DNA from: Larix kaempferi
Taxonomy: Eukaryota > Streptophyta > Pinopsida > Pinales > Pinaceae
Direction of reading: 5' to 3'
Length of the DNA: 64,000 nucleotides
Assembly (NCBI GenBank): GCA_027924585.1
Contig: BSBM01001445.1
Location: 744,001-808,000 of the forward strand
Below, in pieces: positions 24,102-36,130 of this stretch (positions within the stretch are counted from its first letter, which is position 1; each line of letters starts with the position of its first letter). Made by a program: the position numbers and the translations under genes. The notes under the pieces are model-generated. The model was not told where the DNA came from and searched no databases. It saw only the letters and a program-made list of their open reading frames with translations.

Positions 24102-24793
24102 TGTTGGGGTCCTATTGGAGCAAGATCAATAAGGGCCTAGTTTTGAAGAATGCGCACAAAGATGTGGACTGTGCACATGAAGCAAATGGGCGGAGAAGTG
24201 AAAAATATGGAAAGTAGTTAGGGTTGTGGTATGATAGGCATATTTTTGGTTTGTTTGTGGGATTTGGAACCCCACTAGAAAAACTATAAATAGGAAATAT
24301 ATAGATAGATATATAGAGATATAGATGAAGACAAGGAAATATAGAGGTATAGGTGGAGAGAGAGAGAAAGAGAAGATAAATAATGCGATATTATTTTATG
24401 GGATTTATGTCACATGGTATGCATGAGATGTATGGTTATGGATGACTGTTAATATAAGGAATATTCTTTGGATCCCTTCTTTATGCATTGTTGAATGCTT
24501 TTAAATGCTTCTAAATATGAGGAATGTTGCTTCTAATTATGAATAGTGTTTATGAGTGAAAGATTTGAATATGTTTATGTTTATTATGTTGTTAGATATC
24601 TGATGTCTATACGCAGAAATGATGCAATTACCTCCTGACCCTTCATGTGTATAGAAACATGGTTTTGACATCCCCCCCTTAGATTCTTCGGGTGAGACTT
24701 CATATTTAATAGGGGATGCGATATGGGTTGGTATCTAGGGGTTTTGTTGGTCTTTTCATGTTAGAACTCGATTCTTCCCCCTGCATGCCAACG
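24102..24793 (+). repeat. right LTR of E2
   Basis: Begins TGTTGGGGTCC at 24102 and ends GCCAACG at 24793. TGTTGG and CCAAC(A) form the terminal inverted repeat; the left copy ends CCAACA. A TATA box, TATAAATAGG, is at 24285, followed by a TAGATA-rich microsatellite. The 3' half matches 3393-3711. No clean polypurine run precedes 24102, so the left edge is less certain than the right. Confidence 0.8.
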
Positions 24794-24807
24794 ATATTGA
24801 ACATCCT

Positions 24808-25135
24808 TTGTATGACCTAAGGGGGGAATATATGGGGTTAAATGCATATGTAATGAAGTAACTGTATATGTAACAAGGTCATCCTAATGAAGGGTCCACA
24901 CGTGAAATGAATGAAAAAGGTATATATAGAGATCATGTAATCGTTGTTAAGGTAACATGTGAATTGGATATATGAATCTATTAGCGCAATTAGAGGATGT
25001 TCTCCTATTCTTTAAGGAGCTATATATAAATAATCTCTCCTATCTATCTTGGATATGTGTTCCACGCAATTTGCATTGTTGTACATGGTATGTGCTCTAA
25101 TTTATGATTTTATTCTAAGTATTAGGTTCATAACA
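24808..25135 (+). repeat. left LTR of E5
   Basis: Starts as a decayed TGTTATGAC (here TTGTATGAC) followed by GGGGGGAATATATGGGG, and ends CATAACA at 25135, the inverse of TGTTATG. A TATATAAATAA box lies near 25022. The first about 150 bp match 53753-53910. It starts 15 bp after the right LTR of E2. Confidence 0.75.
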
Positions 25136-25150
25136 TTTTGTATCAGAGAA
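25136..25150 (+). other. primer-binding site of E5, degenerate
   Basis: TTTTGTATCAGAG directly after the LTR end resembles the initiator-Met site TTGGTATCAGAG with changes. It supports reading 24808-25135 as a 5' LTR. Confidence 0.65.
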
Positions 25151-25332
25151 TACAATATTTGGACTGAATCCTTCAAAACAAGTCATTTTCCCATTCTCTC
25201 TATAAAAAAATGGGAAGTTTCATACAACTAAATTTTCAAGACCTTGACGTGACATATAGAAGTACTTTTGGTAAAAATTTGATGTTGGGGTTTAATTGTG
25301 GAGTTACAATCTATGTAAATTAGGGTATTTTT

Positions 25333-25507
25333 ACCAATGTGCATCCAAATTAACTCCCGATCTACCATGCACCAAGAGGGATCAAATACCTTGAGGTGAA
25401 AACCATTTTTAGAGTACAGAAAGTTGAGGAAATGTTTTCGCCTCGAGGTATTTGATCCCTCTTGATACGTGATAGATATGGAGTTAAGATGGATCTACGT
25501 TGGTATT
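25333..25507. repeat. imperfect inverted repeat, hairpin about 175 bp
   Basis: Arms 25333-25404 and 25434-25507 are imperfect reverse complements with a loop of about 30 bp. The best paired core is AGAGGGATCAAATACC against GGTATTTGATCCCTCTTG, followed by TGAGGTGAAAAC against GTTTTCGCCTCG. It lies in the untranslated leader of E5. Nearby target duplications are unclear, so it may be a foldback or MITE remnant or an inverted duplication. Confidence 0.8.
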
Positions 25508-26401
25508 TAATGATAATAAATTTTTCCCTTTCACTTTATCCTTTAAAATGGTAACCAAACAAAGTCAAGGAATCGAATGGATTTTGAATTAACATTTTCT
25601 CTCAAAAACCTTACTTGATAGGAAACTTGGATATGTGCATATATTCTAATTAATTATTTTAGTTTTAATTAATTGGAATACATATATCTTTGGTTTTAAA
25701 TTTTAGATCAGGTTCCACATTGTTGAAAAAATATACTTAATATTTTATTATTTTATTAAAGCGACGTGCGTTAACTCCACGTTGAGCACATAATTACACT
25801 TCACCTTCATACTAGGTTGTAGAAAGCGCCTCTTAGTGCAACTGGTCCAAAAACTAATCCAAAACAAGTGTTTTGAGTAAAACCAACATACTAGATGATT
25901 TAGAGCTACATATTGAGTATCACCAATTTTATTAGAAGTAATACATATCATATTAATTTTGGTAAAAATTTCATAAGAAGAACATAAGAATACGACACCT
26001 AGAAGTTTGTACAAGTTCACTCTTCTTGAGAGGGATAAAATTAGCAAGTTTTTGGAAAGTTACCCTAATATTTTCTAGGACCTTAAGATTTAGTCAAACG
26101 GCCTATGGCATTCCAAAGAAGACACATAAAGATACTAGAAAATGAAATTTCAGATCCATAGGGGATGAAATTGTAGAGTCATCTTAGTTGTCATGATGGC
26201 AAGCAAGATAATCTCCAAATTATGGTTTTAAAAGGTATATTGTTTTGAAAATAGTATAACTTTTGACTGGAAGGTCCAATTTAGGTGATTCAAAAGTCAT
26301 TAGAAATAGGAAGCATAGGATAATATGATGGAGAAAAAACATATTATCTGTTTTTTATATTATATGTAATTTATTGAGGTAGTAAGTTGAGGTTTTGGTT
26401 A

Positions 26402-26965
26402 AGTTGTAATGTTTAATGTTAATATTACATTGTAATGATGCTTAGTGTGATTCCGTAAGATGTCATGATGTATTATATATCAAAGGAAGGATTAATTGTA
26501 TCTATATTATTATGTAAAAGGAGTTATCTGCATGCATCATGGAGAAATATTCTCCTATTACCATCCATTATATAAGGAGGTGGAAGATCATTTATCCCAC
26601 ATGTATTATGGGATGTAATTCTTCCATTCATCTAGCTATATAATAGAGGTGAAGGAGACTCTTTGGGTATTATGTTATGATGTTATAATAAAGATGCGAT
26701 AAGCATATGTGGAGGAGCTCAAGTGTAATATTGAATATTTCTGGAGAATAAAGAAGACCATACCTTCGTGTGGATGTTTTCCTATTTGGGGTTTTACCAC
26801 ATATATTAGGTGTATTATTTCCTTTTCTCTTGTCTCAGACTTAATGTTTGATTATATGGTGCTTGTATGGATATAAAGATAGACTAGTAGACTTTTGTTT
26901 TTATGGATTTTCATGTTAACAAATATATTGTTGTATGTTTATACATATTTCTCAATAATATAACA
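26402..26965 (+). repeat. left (5') LTR of E6
   Basis: The start is decayed (AGTTGTAATG against TGTTAGAATG in the partner) and the end is ATAACA at 26965. It shares with the right LTR the AATATTACRT block, GCATGCATCATGGAGAAA and a TATA box TATATAAGG near 26569. Length 564 bp. Confidence 0.92.
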
Positions 26966-26980
26966 TGGTATCATAGTTGG
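26966..26980 (+). other. primer-binding site of E6
   Basis: TGGTATCATAGTTGG directly follows the LTR: the initiator-Met tRNA complement with changes after TGGTATCA. Confidence 0.9.
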
Positions 26981-27682
26981 TCACTATGCTCTATCTTATT
27001 CAGTAATTTTTGTTAAAAAAAAGTTTTAAAAGCACCAAGTTCTTCTATTGTTTTGGGTTCCTCCATCTCTAGTATATTTGCAATCAAATATAGACAACCC
27101 TTATGTTTTTTCTTTAGATATGGGCATGTTTCTGTTTGTTTGGCAATTTTTTTATCAAAACCATCACCATCACCATCACCATTTATTTTTCAAGACGTTT
27201 TTTTAGAAATTTTTTATTTTTTTCCTTGGTGTTTCTTGTAGATATGATTTGAATCTATTGTATACTAACCTATTATCAAGGATTTATCTCTCTAGTAGTA
27301 GATCTAGTTGTTTTCCTATTTTTGGTTTGTAATTTTTGCAGGTTTCCATCTAAACGGTTTGAACTTTCATGGATTTGCAGTTACAGGGCCTTAATAGACA
27401 AGTATGCATCATAGTAGTCACAGAAGGCACATGCATACATCACCTTTATTCATAGAAGGCATGTACCCCCATGACCATCCTTTGCGTACACCCAATTTCG
27501 ATGTGAAATCGTCTCTATAAGTTGATTCTTTTCATTGTTCTGTATCGAGGGTTTGGAAATCTTCTAGTTATGTACTATTGGGTTTATTCATTGGTGATAA
27601 ATTTCTAGTTATATTTACTATTAATTCTTGTTCTTAGCCTCTTGTATTGTTTCATTAGGGTTTAGTTTCTTGCTCCATTGTT

Positions 27683-28345
27683 ATGAGTTCTAAAGTAGCT
27701 TTTGTTTATGAATTAGTTGATATTAACTATCTCTCGTGGAAGATAAAGTTGATTGAAATTATCAAGAGTAAGAATCTATGGCACTTAGTTAAGGGTGAAC
27801 AAAAGAAACCTATTGATGCTAAAGACTTATCTATTTGGGAATGTCATTGTGATCAAACATGATGACTCATTGTTCAAACGGTTTTAGATAGTTTAAACGT
27901 ACATATTTATGTTGAAGATAGCCTAGTTGAGGTATGGAAAAATTTAGATTATTTATTTGATAAATCCAATGATGTTTCTACTTACTATCTTGAAAACAAG
28001 ATCCACAAGTTCTATCCTAAATATTTTGATAAAATAGAATCACTTCTTGCTGAAATAAAAACCTATAATGAAAAGTTAAATAATTGTGGTAAATATTACA
28101 AGAAAAATGACAATTCCCTTGTTATTCTTGTAGAGAAAAAGTTACCTTCTTCCTTTGATATGATCATCCAAACTAGGAATAAGGCCATTGAAATTTATAA
28201 AGGTACTATGTAAACATATTTTGAAATTTTTTGTAAAGGTTTTACATGTGAGAAACATATATTAATTTCTTCTGGTCAATTAATGAATGGTAAAGATCTA
28301 ATGGAACATAGTAAAAAGAATCCTAATAATTTTTTTAATAAAAAC
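27683..28345 (+). pseudogene. E6 gag, 5' part
   Basis: Opens at ATG 27683 (MSSKVAFVYELVD), about 700 bp after the primer site. The copia gag signature INYLSWKIKLIEII is followed by WECHCDQT-stop, VWKNLDYLF and a Lys/Asn-rich tail. The frame enters E7 at 28346 and resumes at 35439 with the zinc knuckle. Stops are near 27860 and 28211. The leader 26981-27682 holds no gene; a CACCATCACCAT run is at about 27160-27182. Confidence 0.85.
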
Positions 28346-29601
28346 TGATGCAGGAGCATCGACCTAAGTTCTATTATTTTTTGAATAAGAAGCCAATGTT
28401 ATTTTATGTTGCCATGTAATAGTTCTAGAAGTCTATATTAGCTTTGATTAAATGTAATTGGTTAGGATATAATTGGTTTGTCTGTAATAATGGAAATTTT
28501 CCACTGATGCCCTTAGATCTTGCAAGAGGTTTCTTGAGGGTAGGATTGTTATCTATTTGCTTTCTTTAGGAGTCCGATCCTGCTTAATCGGATCTGACAG
28601 ATTCATGAATTCCTATTTAATCATTGTATGTAAACGAGGTACGGGTTGTTGATGAAATGAAGAACAAAGCATCCTGACTCTGCGTTTAATGGTTTAACCC
28701 TAATCTTATTTCAATAATCATAATTTTGTAAACTCTCTGCATATGTGTGAATTGAGTGTATTAACAGGGATCTTCAGAAGCCAAAGTTGTAACATCTTCA
28801 TCCGAACACGTAGAGGAGGAATTGATCGTTTCCATGATCAATTCACGAAAATTATAGTCTGATCGACCCGTGGAGTGAGCATTGGACGATCGAGATCAGA
28901 TCCAAGGAAGAATATCGATGGTCCTAGATTGTTTCTGCAAAGCCAAAGTAAAGGTTATTTAAAGTTGGGGAAATCCGAGATCATACGGTGGAGATTGAGC
29001 CTGAGTTCACGTGGGAAAGATCAAAGTTGGGGAAACCATATCCTAGAATGAATTTGCGTGGAAGATAGAGATCCAAAACTCATAAGTGAACGACTCCGCA
29101 TTTGGGCATAGATCAACGAATAGGAGAAAATCACAGGATATCGACAGATATGACGGTTTCGACGATCCAAAGCCAGTTGCGGAAGCCGCTTTGCGGAGAA
29201 CAATTGCAGAGGGAATTATGAAAATCCACCCGCAAACTGTGGAAGGGAGCATAAGAAAGCTTACCCGCAACTACGGGAAGGAGGTGATTGCAGGAGGACA
29301 TTTGTGGAGAGTGATTGCAGAAAGCAATTGCGAGGAAGTTGTGAAGCCGCATCTGCAATTGTGGAAGGAAGGTTGCTGCAGAAAGGTGAATTGCAGAACA
29401 TAATTGCAGAAATAATTATGTTCGACGCTCCACAATTAGGTGAGATATGCAACCCACAATTGTGGAAATTTGTCTTTCAAAGGGCGATGTGGAAGAAATA
29501 TTCAGCTGTTTTTTGCTAAGTTTGGAGGTTCTTCCATACTTGGAACCCAGATACTCTTGGGCTTGCGAATTGGATTGGATTTTAGACCCTCTTATACATA
29601 A
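28346..29601 (+). repeat. left (5') LTR of E7
   Basis: Starts TGATGCAGGAGC and ends near CATAA at 29601 (CATCA in the partner). The 3' half (about 29160-29500) has an irregular repeat of GCAATTGYGGAAGGA-like units. The several short open frames on both strands over this part also appear in the right LTR and are not genes. Confidence 0.92.
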
Positions 29602-29616
29602 ATTGGTATCAGAGCT
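29602..29616 (+). other. primer-binding site of E7
   Basis: TTGGTATCAGAGC, a perfect initiator-Met tRNA complement, right after the LTR. Confidence 0.95.
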
Positions 29617-29746
29617 CGTTTATAACAAGGGTAAAGATACAAGACGAGGTTGAGTGCATGGAGTTCTAGTTGGAGGTGGTCGAGGAAGACAAGCTGCAGA
29701 TGCAGATGAAGATACACAAAGTGAATTAAGATGACTCCAAGCCAAA

Positions 29747-30690
29747 ATGGAAGTCATGGAGAGAAGAAATATAGGGACTGTAGATGTCAGTGATGAAGAA
29801 GAATCTTCTGAAGAGGAACTAGAGGAGGTTGATGAAGAAGTGAAGGTATTGAGGATGCTGGTAAAGACTGGTAGTAGGCATAAAGTGGAAGTTCCCATGT
29901 ATGAAGGTAACCTTAATGTTGAACAGGTCATGGATTGGATAAATGATTTTGAAAAGTACTTTGACTTTGAATAAGTTAAATACAAAAAGAATATGCAGTA
30001 TGCAGCAACCAGACTGAAAGGATATGCATCCATTTGGTGGGATGAACTACAGACCCACAGAGAAAGAAAAGGTAAGTCCAAAATCAAAAGTTGGGATAAA
30101 ATGTTGGGTAAAATTAAAATTCAATTTATGCCTAAGTATTATCAGTTAATTCTCATTAGGAAGCTGCAGAATCTTAGACAAAGAGGTATGAGTGTTAAAT
30201 AATACACAGAAGAATTCTTTAGGTTGAGTATTAGAGATGGACAGACACAAGGTGACATGGAGAGAGTGTCCAGGTATCTAAATGGACTGAGGTATGAAAT
30301 ACAAGACGAAATCAACTTATTGAATTTCATGACTGTTGAAGATTCTTATCAGGCAACCATTAAGGTGGAAGAGAAGTTACTAAGAAAACATAACCAAAAG
30401 AATAGAGGAAGAAGTATAGCAAGAGGGAAAGGCTCTTCAAACAGAGGAGAAATATTTTAGGCTTCTAGAAATGAAGTAGAAGGTTCCAGTATCCAATCAC
30501 CCCAAAGAGGAGAGGCATATTTGGTGCTAGAGGAAGAGGCAGAGGCAGAGGCAGAGACGTGAAATGTTATGCACGTGGTGAGATGGGACATAAGACTTGT
30601 GAGTGCCCAAGGAACAAACCAACAATTCAGAGGAATGAAAACATTGTTGAAGTTAGAGAGGAGCCCAATGAGAGACTAGAGATGGGAAAT
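29747..30690 (+). pseudogene. E7 gag
   Basis: An acidic N-terminus (EEESSEEELEEVDEE) leads to a retrotransposon gag domain: VPMYEGNLNVEQVMDWIN, YAATRLKGYASIWWDEL and FMPKYYQ. An Arg/Gly-rich tail and a zinc knuckle near 30560 follow. In the knuckle the second Cys is Arg: CYARGEMGHKTC. Stops are at 29972, 30200 and 30458, and the frame shifts near 30.5 kb. Confidence 0.88.
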
Positions 30691-30704
30691 CCTCCTCAGT
30701 AGTT

Positions 30705-31058
30705 TTGGTGAAAATAGAGAAAGAAGTGCATGAACCAACACAGAGGAAGAGTCTATTTAGGACTAAGTGCAAGTCACAAGGGAAGTGTTGCAAGGTGATC
30801 ATTTACAGTGGTAGTACAGAAAATTTGGTCTCCACTAAGATGGTAGAGAAGTTGGGATTGAAGAGGATGAAACATCCCACTCCTTATCAAGTGTCTTGGT
30901 TGCAAAAAGTACATCATCTCTTGGTGAATGGGCAGTGCAAGGTGGAGTTACAAATTGGTAACTACAAAGACGTGGTATTATGTGATGTGATGCCTATAAA
31001 TGTGTGCCATATACTCTTAGGAAGGCCATGGAAATATGACATAAAAGGTTGTTCATGA
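30705..31058 (+). pseudogene. E7 aspartic protease
   Basis: A 117-codon stretch with IIYSGSTENLVS at about 30803, where the catalytic Asp of DSG is Tyr. LLGRPWKYD near 31015 is the second conserved block. The missing Asp means the protease would be inactive even if read. Confidence 0.85.
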
Positions 31059-31080
31059 TAGAAGAAGAAACACTTATTCT

Positions 31081-32680
31081 TTGGAAAAAGATGGAAAGAA
31101 GCATGTACTGCTACCTTTGAAGGATGAAACAATTCAAGAAGTTGCAGGACCTAGTATTTTGCTGATGACTGGGAGAGAGCTACTGCAAGAAGTCAAGAAG
31201 GACGAGGAGCTACATTTTTGCCTTATCAGCAAACCAGAGGTAATTTTAACAGCCACAAACTTATATTATTTACCTATTGAAGTTATAATTCTGCTTGATG
31301 ATTTTGCTGATATTAGTGTGGATGAGTTACCAAATGCTTTACCTCCTGTGAGAAGTATTATTCATCACATTGATTTAATACCTGGTGCAATTTTACCAAA
31401 TAAGGAAGCCTTTAGATTGACACCTCAAGAGAATGAAGAAATTAAGAAACAAGTACAAGATTTACTCGATAAAGGTTTGGTGAAAGAAATTTTGAGTCCA
31501 TGTGTAGTGCCTACAGTGCTTATCCCAAAGAAAGATGGTGTGTGTGTACTGATTCTCGAGCAAAAAATAAGATCACTATCAGGTACAGATTTCCCTTACC
31601 TTGTATTGATGATTTGATGGATTGTTTGAGTGGGTCCAAATATTTTTCAAAGATAGATTTGAAGAGTGGTTACCATCAGATAAGAATTAGAGAAGGGTAT
31701 GAATAGAAAACTGCATTCAAGACCAATAATGGGTTGTATGAATGGTTAGTAATTCCTTTTGGGCTTACTAATGCACCTAGTACTTTTATGAGATTAATGA
31801 ATGAAGTTTTGAAGGAATACAATGGGAAGTTTGTGATTGTATACCTATATGATATTATGATCTTTAGTTGGAGTAAGGAAGAACATCTATGACATCTCAA
31901 ATTAGTGTTGAGTACCCTATAGAAGGAGAAAATACCGATAAATTTGAAAAAGTGTAGTTTCATGAAGAATGAATTGATTTAATTGGGTTTTGTAGTCTCG
32001 GAAGAAGGGTTAAAAATGGATCCTAAAAAAATACAAGCAATTTTCAGCTGTCCAATTCCGAAGAATCCTTTTGAGGTCAGAAGTTTTCATGGTCTTGCAA
32101 GTTTTTATAGAAAATTCATCAGGAATTTTAGTGAAATTTGTGCACCCATAATAGACACCTTCAGGGAAAGCAGACAACCTTTCAAGTGGATAGAAGAAAC
32201 TGACATAAATTTTAACTTATTGAAGAATAATATCACTGAGAAGCCTATTTTGGCTTTACCAAGTTTTAATAAAGTTTTTTAAGTGGAGACAGATACCTGT
32301 GGGACAAGAATTGGAGTTGTTATGAGCCAAGAATAGAGACCAATAACATATTTCATTGGGAAGTTAAATGAAGCAAAACAAAAATATTCCTCATATGACA
32401 AAGAATTGTATGTTTTTGTGTAGGATCTTAAGAAGTGGAGGCATTACTTGATGCCCAAATAATTTATTTTATATTCAGATAATCATGCTTTGCAATTTAT
32501 AAACAGTCAACCTAAATTGAATCAGAAACATGCTAAGTGGGTGGAATTTTTGCATAAATTTAATTTTGTGATCAAGCATACAAGTGGAAAATCTAATAAA
32601 ATAGTTCATGCCTTAAGCAAAGTGAATTTAATCCTACAGGAAATTAAGTTCAATACTTTGGGATTTGAAAACTTGATTAA
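31081..32680 (+). pseudogene. E7 reverse transcriptase and RNase H
   Basis: RT blocks in order: [24 protein letters not shown], then after a frameshift near 31.56 kb [26 protein letters not shown] and a catalytic box read VYLYD near 31843, in which the first Asp of DD is Tyr. GLASFYRKFI and KPILALPSF follow. RNase H starts with VETDTCGTRIG after a stop, then SYDKELY, SDNHALQF and HTSGKSNKIVHALS. Stops and the lost Asp disable it. Confidence 0.9.
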
Positions 32681-32689
32681 TATGTATAC

Positions 32690-34196
32690 AGAAGATGATG
32701 ATTTCAAGGATATATATGCAGCCTGTAAGAATCCAGTTGCCCATAACAGAATCCAATGGTTGGATTACATGCTACAAGAGGGATTTTTGTTCAACAACAG
32801 TAAATTGTGCATCCCTAAATGTTCTATGAGAGAAAATTTGACAAAGGAGAAGCATAGTGGAGGTTTGTCATGTCACTTTGGATAGGAAAAAACATTTGCT
32901 CAGGTGAATACTTTTTATTTTTGTCCAGGCATGTAGCATGATGTAAATAAGTTTGTTGAGACATGCAGGATATGTCAACATGCCAAAGGAAGGAGACAAA
33001 ACACTGGACTGTATCAACCCCTACCTATTCCAACTAGACCTTTGGATTCCATTAGTATGTATTTTGTTCTGGGATTCCCTAGAACTAAGAGGGGTAATGA
33101 TTATATTTATGTTGTAGTGGATAGGTTTTCAAAAATGGATCATTTCATTGCTTGTAAAAAGACCAATGATGCAACAAATATTGCTAATTTGTTTTTCTCA
33201 GAAGTTGTTAAGTTGCACGGTCTTCCTTTGAGCATTGTATCAAATAGAGAAACTAAATTTGTTGGTCATTTTTAGAGAACCTTATGGAATAAATTAGGAA
33301 CCAATATTAGTTTTAGCTCTGTTTATCACCCTCAGACTGATGGCCATACTGAAGTGGTAATTAGAAGCTTGGGGGATATATTGAGAAGTCTTGTTTATGA
33401 AAATCCAAAGTAGTGGGATTTAGTTCTTGCTCAAGCTGAGTTTGCTTATAATGATTCACCCAACAGAAGTACATGTATGAGCCCATTTCAAATATTGTAT
33501 GTGATGCATCCAAGAGGGGTATATGAACTCAAAAATTTGGGAAAATTGGAAATGAGAAGTGCAGATGGTGAAGACTTTGCATATAGTATGTAGGAGCTAC
33601 AGGAAAATGTCAAGAAGAAATTGCAGGAGAGTGCTAACAAATACAAACAGATAGGAGATTTGAAGAGAAGGGGAGTTGATCTTTAAGCTAGAGATTTAGT
33701 AATGGCATATCTCAAGAAGGAAAGGTTTCCTAAAGGAACCTATAATAAGCTGAAACTCCAGAAAATTGGGCCTTGTAAAATTCTAAGGAATTTTTTTGCA
33801 AATGCTTATGAAATTGAACTTCCTTCTGACTTTGGAATTTCCCCAATTTTTAATGTTTCAGATTTGTATCCTTTTAAAGATTCAGGTTTTTAGATAGAAG
33901 AAAAAATTGCAGGTAAGGATGGTCAAGTGGTAGATTGGAAAGAAAAGTTACCTCAGAAGGAGCAGCTACAAATTGAAGCTATATTATACAAAAATATTTC
34001 AAAGAAAACTAGAAACAGGGATTACTTCCAGTACTTGGTCAAATGGAAAGGACAACCATCTGAAGATGCTATGTGGATGACAACAATGGATATTTTTAAG
34101 TTCAATGTGGACCTTGAAGACTTATTGACGAATTCTTTTCTCCCCTGGAGTATGATGCAGGAGTATCGACCTAAGTTCTATTATTTTTTTGAATAA
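32690..34196 (+). pseudogene. E7 integrase with C-terminal chromodomain
   Basis: The zinc region keeps the Cys pair in [11 protein letters not shown] near 32960. In the core the first Asp is Tyr (SISMYFVLG near 33045), the second Asp is Asn (IVSNRETKF) and the Glu is kept in HTEVVIRSL. The C-terminus ends in a chromodomain-like segment, YFQYLVKWKGQPSEDAMW near 34020-34080, which in chromoviruses steers integration to marked chromatin. The frame runs past the start of the right LTR to a stop at 34194. Stops are scattered in one frame. Confidence 0.9.
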
Positions 34197-35438
34197 GCTG
34201 GAAATGTTATTTTTTGTTGGCATGTAATAGTTCTAGAAGTCTAGATTAGTTTTGATTAAATGTAATTGGTTAGGATAGAATTGGTTTGGTTGTAATAATG
34301 GAAATTTTCCACTGATTCCATCGGATCTTGCAAGAGGTTTCTCGAGGGTAGGGTTGTTATCTATTTGGTTTCTTTAGGAGTCTGATCTTGCTTAATCAGA
34401 TCTGACGGAGTCATGAAGTCTTATTTAATCATTTTATGTAACCGATCTACGAGTTGTTGATGAAATGAAGAACATAGCATCCTGACTCTGCGTTTAATGG
34501 TTTAACCCTAATATTATTTCAATAACCATAATTGTGTAAACTCTCTGCATATGTGTGAATTGAGTGTATTAACAGGGATATTAAGAAGCCAAATCCGTGA
34601 CATATTCATCTGAACACGTAGAGGAAGAATTGATTGTTGCACTGATCAATTCACGAAATTACAGTTTGATCGACCCATGGAGTGAGCATTGGACGATCGA
34701 GATCAGATCCAAGGAATAAGACTGACGGTCCTAGACTGTTTCCACAAATCCAAAGTAAAGGTTAGTTAAAGTTTGGGAAAGCCGAGATCATAAGGTGGAG
34801 ATTGAGCCTGAGTTCACGCGGGAAATATCAACGGTGGGGAAACCATATCGCGGAATGAATTTCTGTGGAAGATAGATCTCTGCAACTCATAAGTGAACTA
34901 TTTTGCATTTGGGTGCAGATCAACGAATAGGAGCAACGCCGTAGGAGATCGACGGCTCGGACGGTTCCAACTATCCAAAGCCAGTTGCAGAAGCCTCTTT
35001 TTGGAGAACAATTGCGGAGGGAATTCTAAAAATCCACCCGCAAACTATAGAAGGGAGCACACCTGCAACTGCGGAAGAAGGATTTCCCGCAACTATAGGA
35101 AGGAGGCGATTGCAGGAGGATATTTGCGGAGAGTGATTGAGAAAATAAATTGCAAGGAAGTTGTGAAGCTGCATCCGAAATTGTGGAAGGAAGGTTGCTG
35201 TGGAAAGGAGACTGTGAAAAGGTGAATTACATAATGCAATTGCAGAAAGAATTATGTTCAACGCTCCACAATTAGGTGAGATCCGAAACCCCCAATTGCG
35301 GAAGTCTGTCTTTCAAAGGGTGTTGCGGAAGAAAGATATAGTTGTTTTTCGTTAAGTTTGGAGGTTCCGCCATACTTGGAACCCAACTAATCCTAGGATT
35401 GAGAATTGGATTGGATTTTCTGACCCTCTTCTGCATCA
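34153..35438 (+). repeat. right (3') LTR of E7
   Basis: Starts TGATGCAGGAGT and ends CATCA at 35438. It matches the left LTR along its length. The pol frame ends inside it. The E6 gag frame resumes immediately after. Confidence 0.92.
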
Positions 35439-36130
35439 AAAAACCTAAAACACATACTAAAGGATCAAATCATAAGTATTCTAATAATGGCTCTACTGAT
35501 GCTCCTAAAAAGAAAGTGTTTAATCCTTGTAAGTATTTTGGAAAAACCAACCACCCTAAAAATATTTGCTTTAAATGGATATATGAACTTGCAAAAGCCA
35601 AGAAGAAATCATGTGAGGAATAGCAAGTAGCTCTTTGTGCCTATTCTATTCACCCAGGTAAATCCTCCTCTTTTGTTGAATGGATTATGGATTCTAGTGC
35701 TTATGATCATAGGACTAGTATTACTTATTTGTTTTCATATTATGACACTAATAGGCACACAACACAAAAAGTTTCAATTAGTGATGGTAAATAACTTTCA
35801 GTAGTAGGATCTAGATATATTAAATTTCCTAATGATACATTGGAAGATATTTTTCATGTTCAAGGCATGGCCATGAATTTTTTTTCTATTTATCATGATT
35901 GCCAAAAAGGTTATAAGTTTGAAGCACGACCACATAAATATGTTCTAAAAGATATCAAGCATAACTTCATCATGCTAGTTTATATAAATTTATTGATTTT
36001 AATTCAATTAAAAATCAACCATTTTATTCCTATGTTGCTCATGTTGATGAACAAAGTAAATTATGGCATGAAAGATTAGGTCACTTGAATTATGGTGAAA
36101 TGCAACTGTTATCTAAAATGGTACTTGGCT
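35439..36130 (+). pseudogene. E6 gag 3' end, protease and pre-integrase
   Basis: The first codons continue E6 gag, with a zinc knuckle near 35527: CKYFGKTNHPKNIC, where the second Cys of CX2C is Phe. The protease block reads WIMDSSAYDHRT near 35687, DSG having become DSS. FHVQGMAMNFFSI and an LWHERLGHLNYGEM zinc-region start follow near 36060, partly in another frame. Confidence 0.85.

Larger units (their letters stand above)
3393..24793 (+). mobile_element. E2: large Ty3/gypsy retrotransposon with extra 3' ORF
   Basis: The remnant of the left LTR (3393-3711) and the right LTR (24102-24793) are related. Between them, in order and once the insertions are removed, lie gag, protease, a gag-like module, RT, RNase H, integrase and a long third ORF. 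Integrase after RNase H makes it Ty3/gypsy. No chromodomain is seen after integrase, so it is not an obvious chromovirus; the exact lineage is unresolved. E1 interrupts its left LTR, E3 its gag and E4 its RT/RNase H junction. The native internal region is about 10 kb. Stops are frequent and many sit where Gln, Arg or Trp would be expected. Confidence 0.88.
28346..35438 (+). mobile_element. E7: full-length Ty3/gypsy chromovirus in E6 gag
   Basis: LTRs are at 28346-29601 and 34153-35438, with TGATG...CATCA termini and a primer site at 29603. Internal order is gag, protease, RT, RNase H, integrase and a C-terminal chromodomain, as in plant chromoviruses. The junctions are A-rich (AAAAC on the left, AAAAAC on the right), so the duplication is probably AAAAC with one extra A. 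The LTRs differ by roughly 9% over the first 185 bp by eye. Several catalytic residues are lost. Confidence 0.94.

Noticed and set aside
27053-27241. 62-codon open frame in the leader of E6
   Set aside because: It is upstream of gag, spans a CACCAT microsatellite and shows no conserved motif.
29021-29519. Several overlapping open frames on both strands
   Set aside because: They lie in the left LTR of E7, in GCAATTGYGGAAGGA-like repeats. The right LTR does not keep the same frames.
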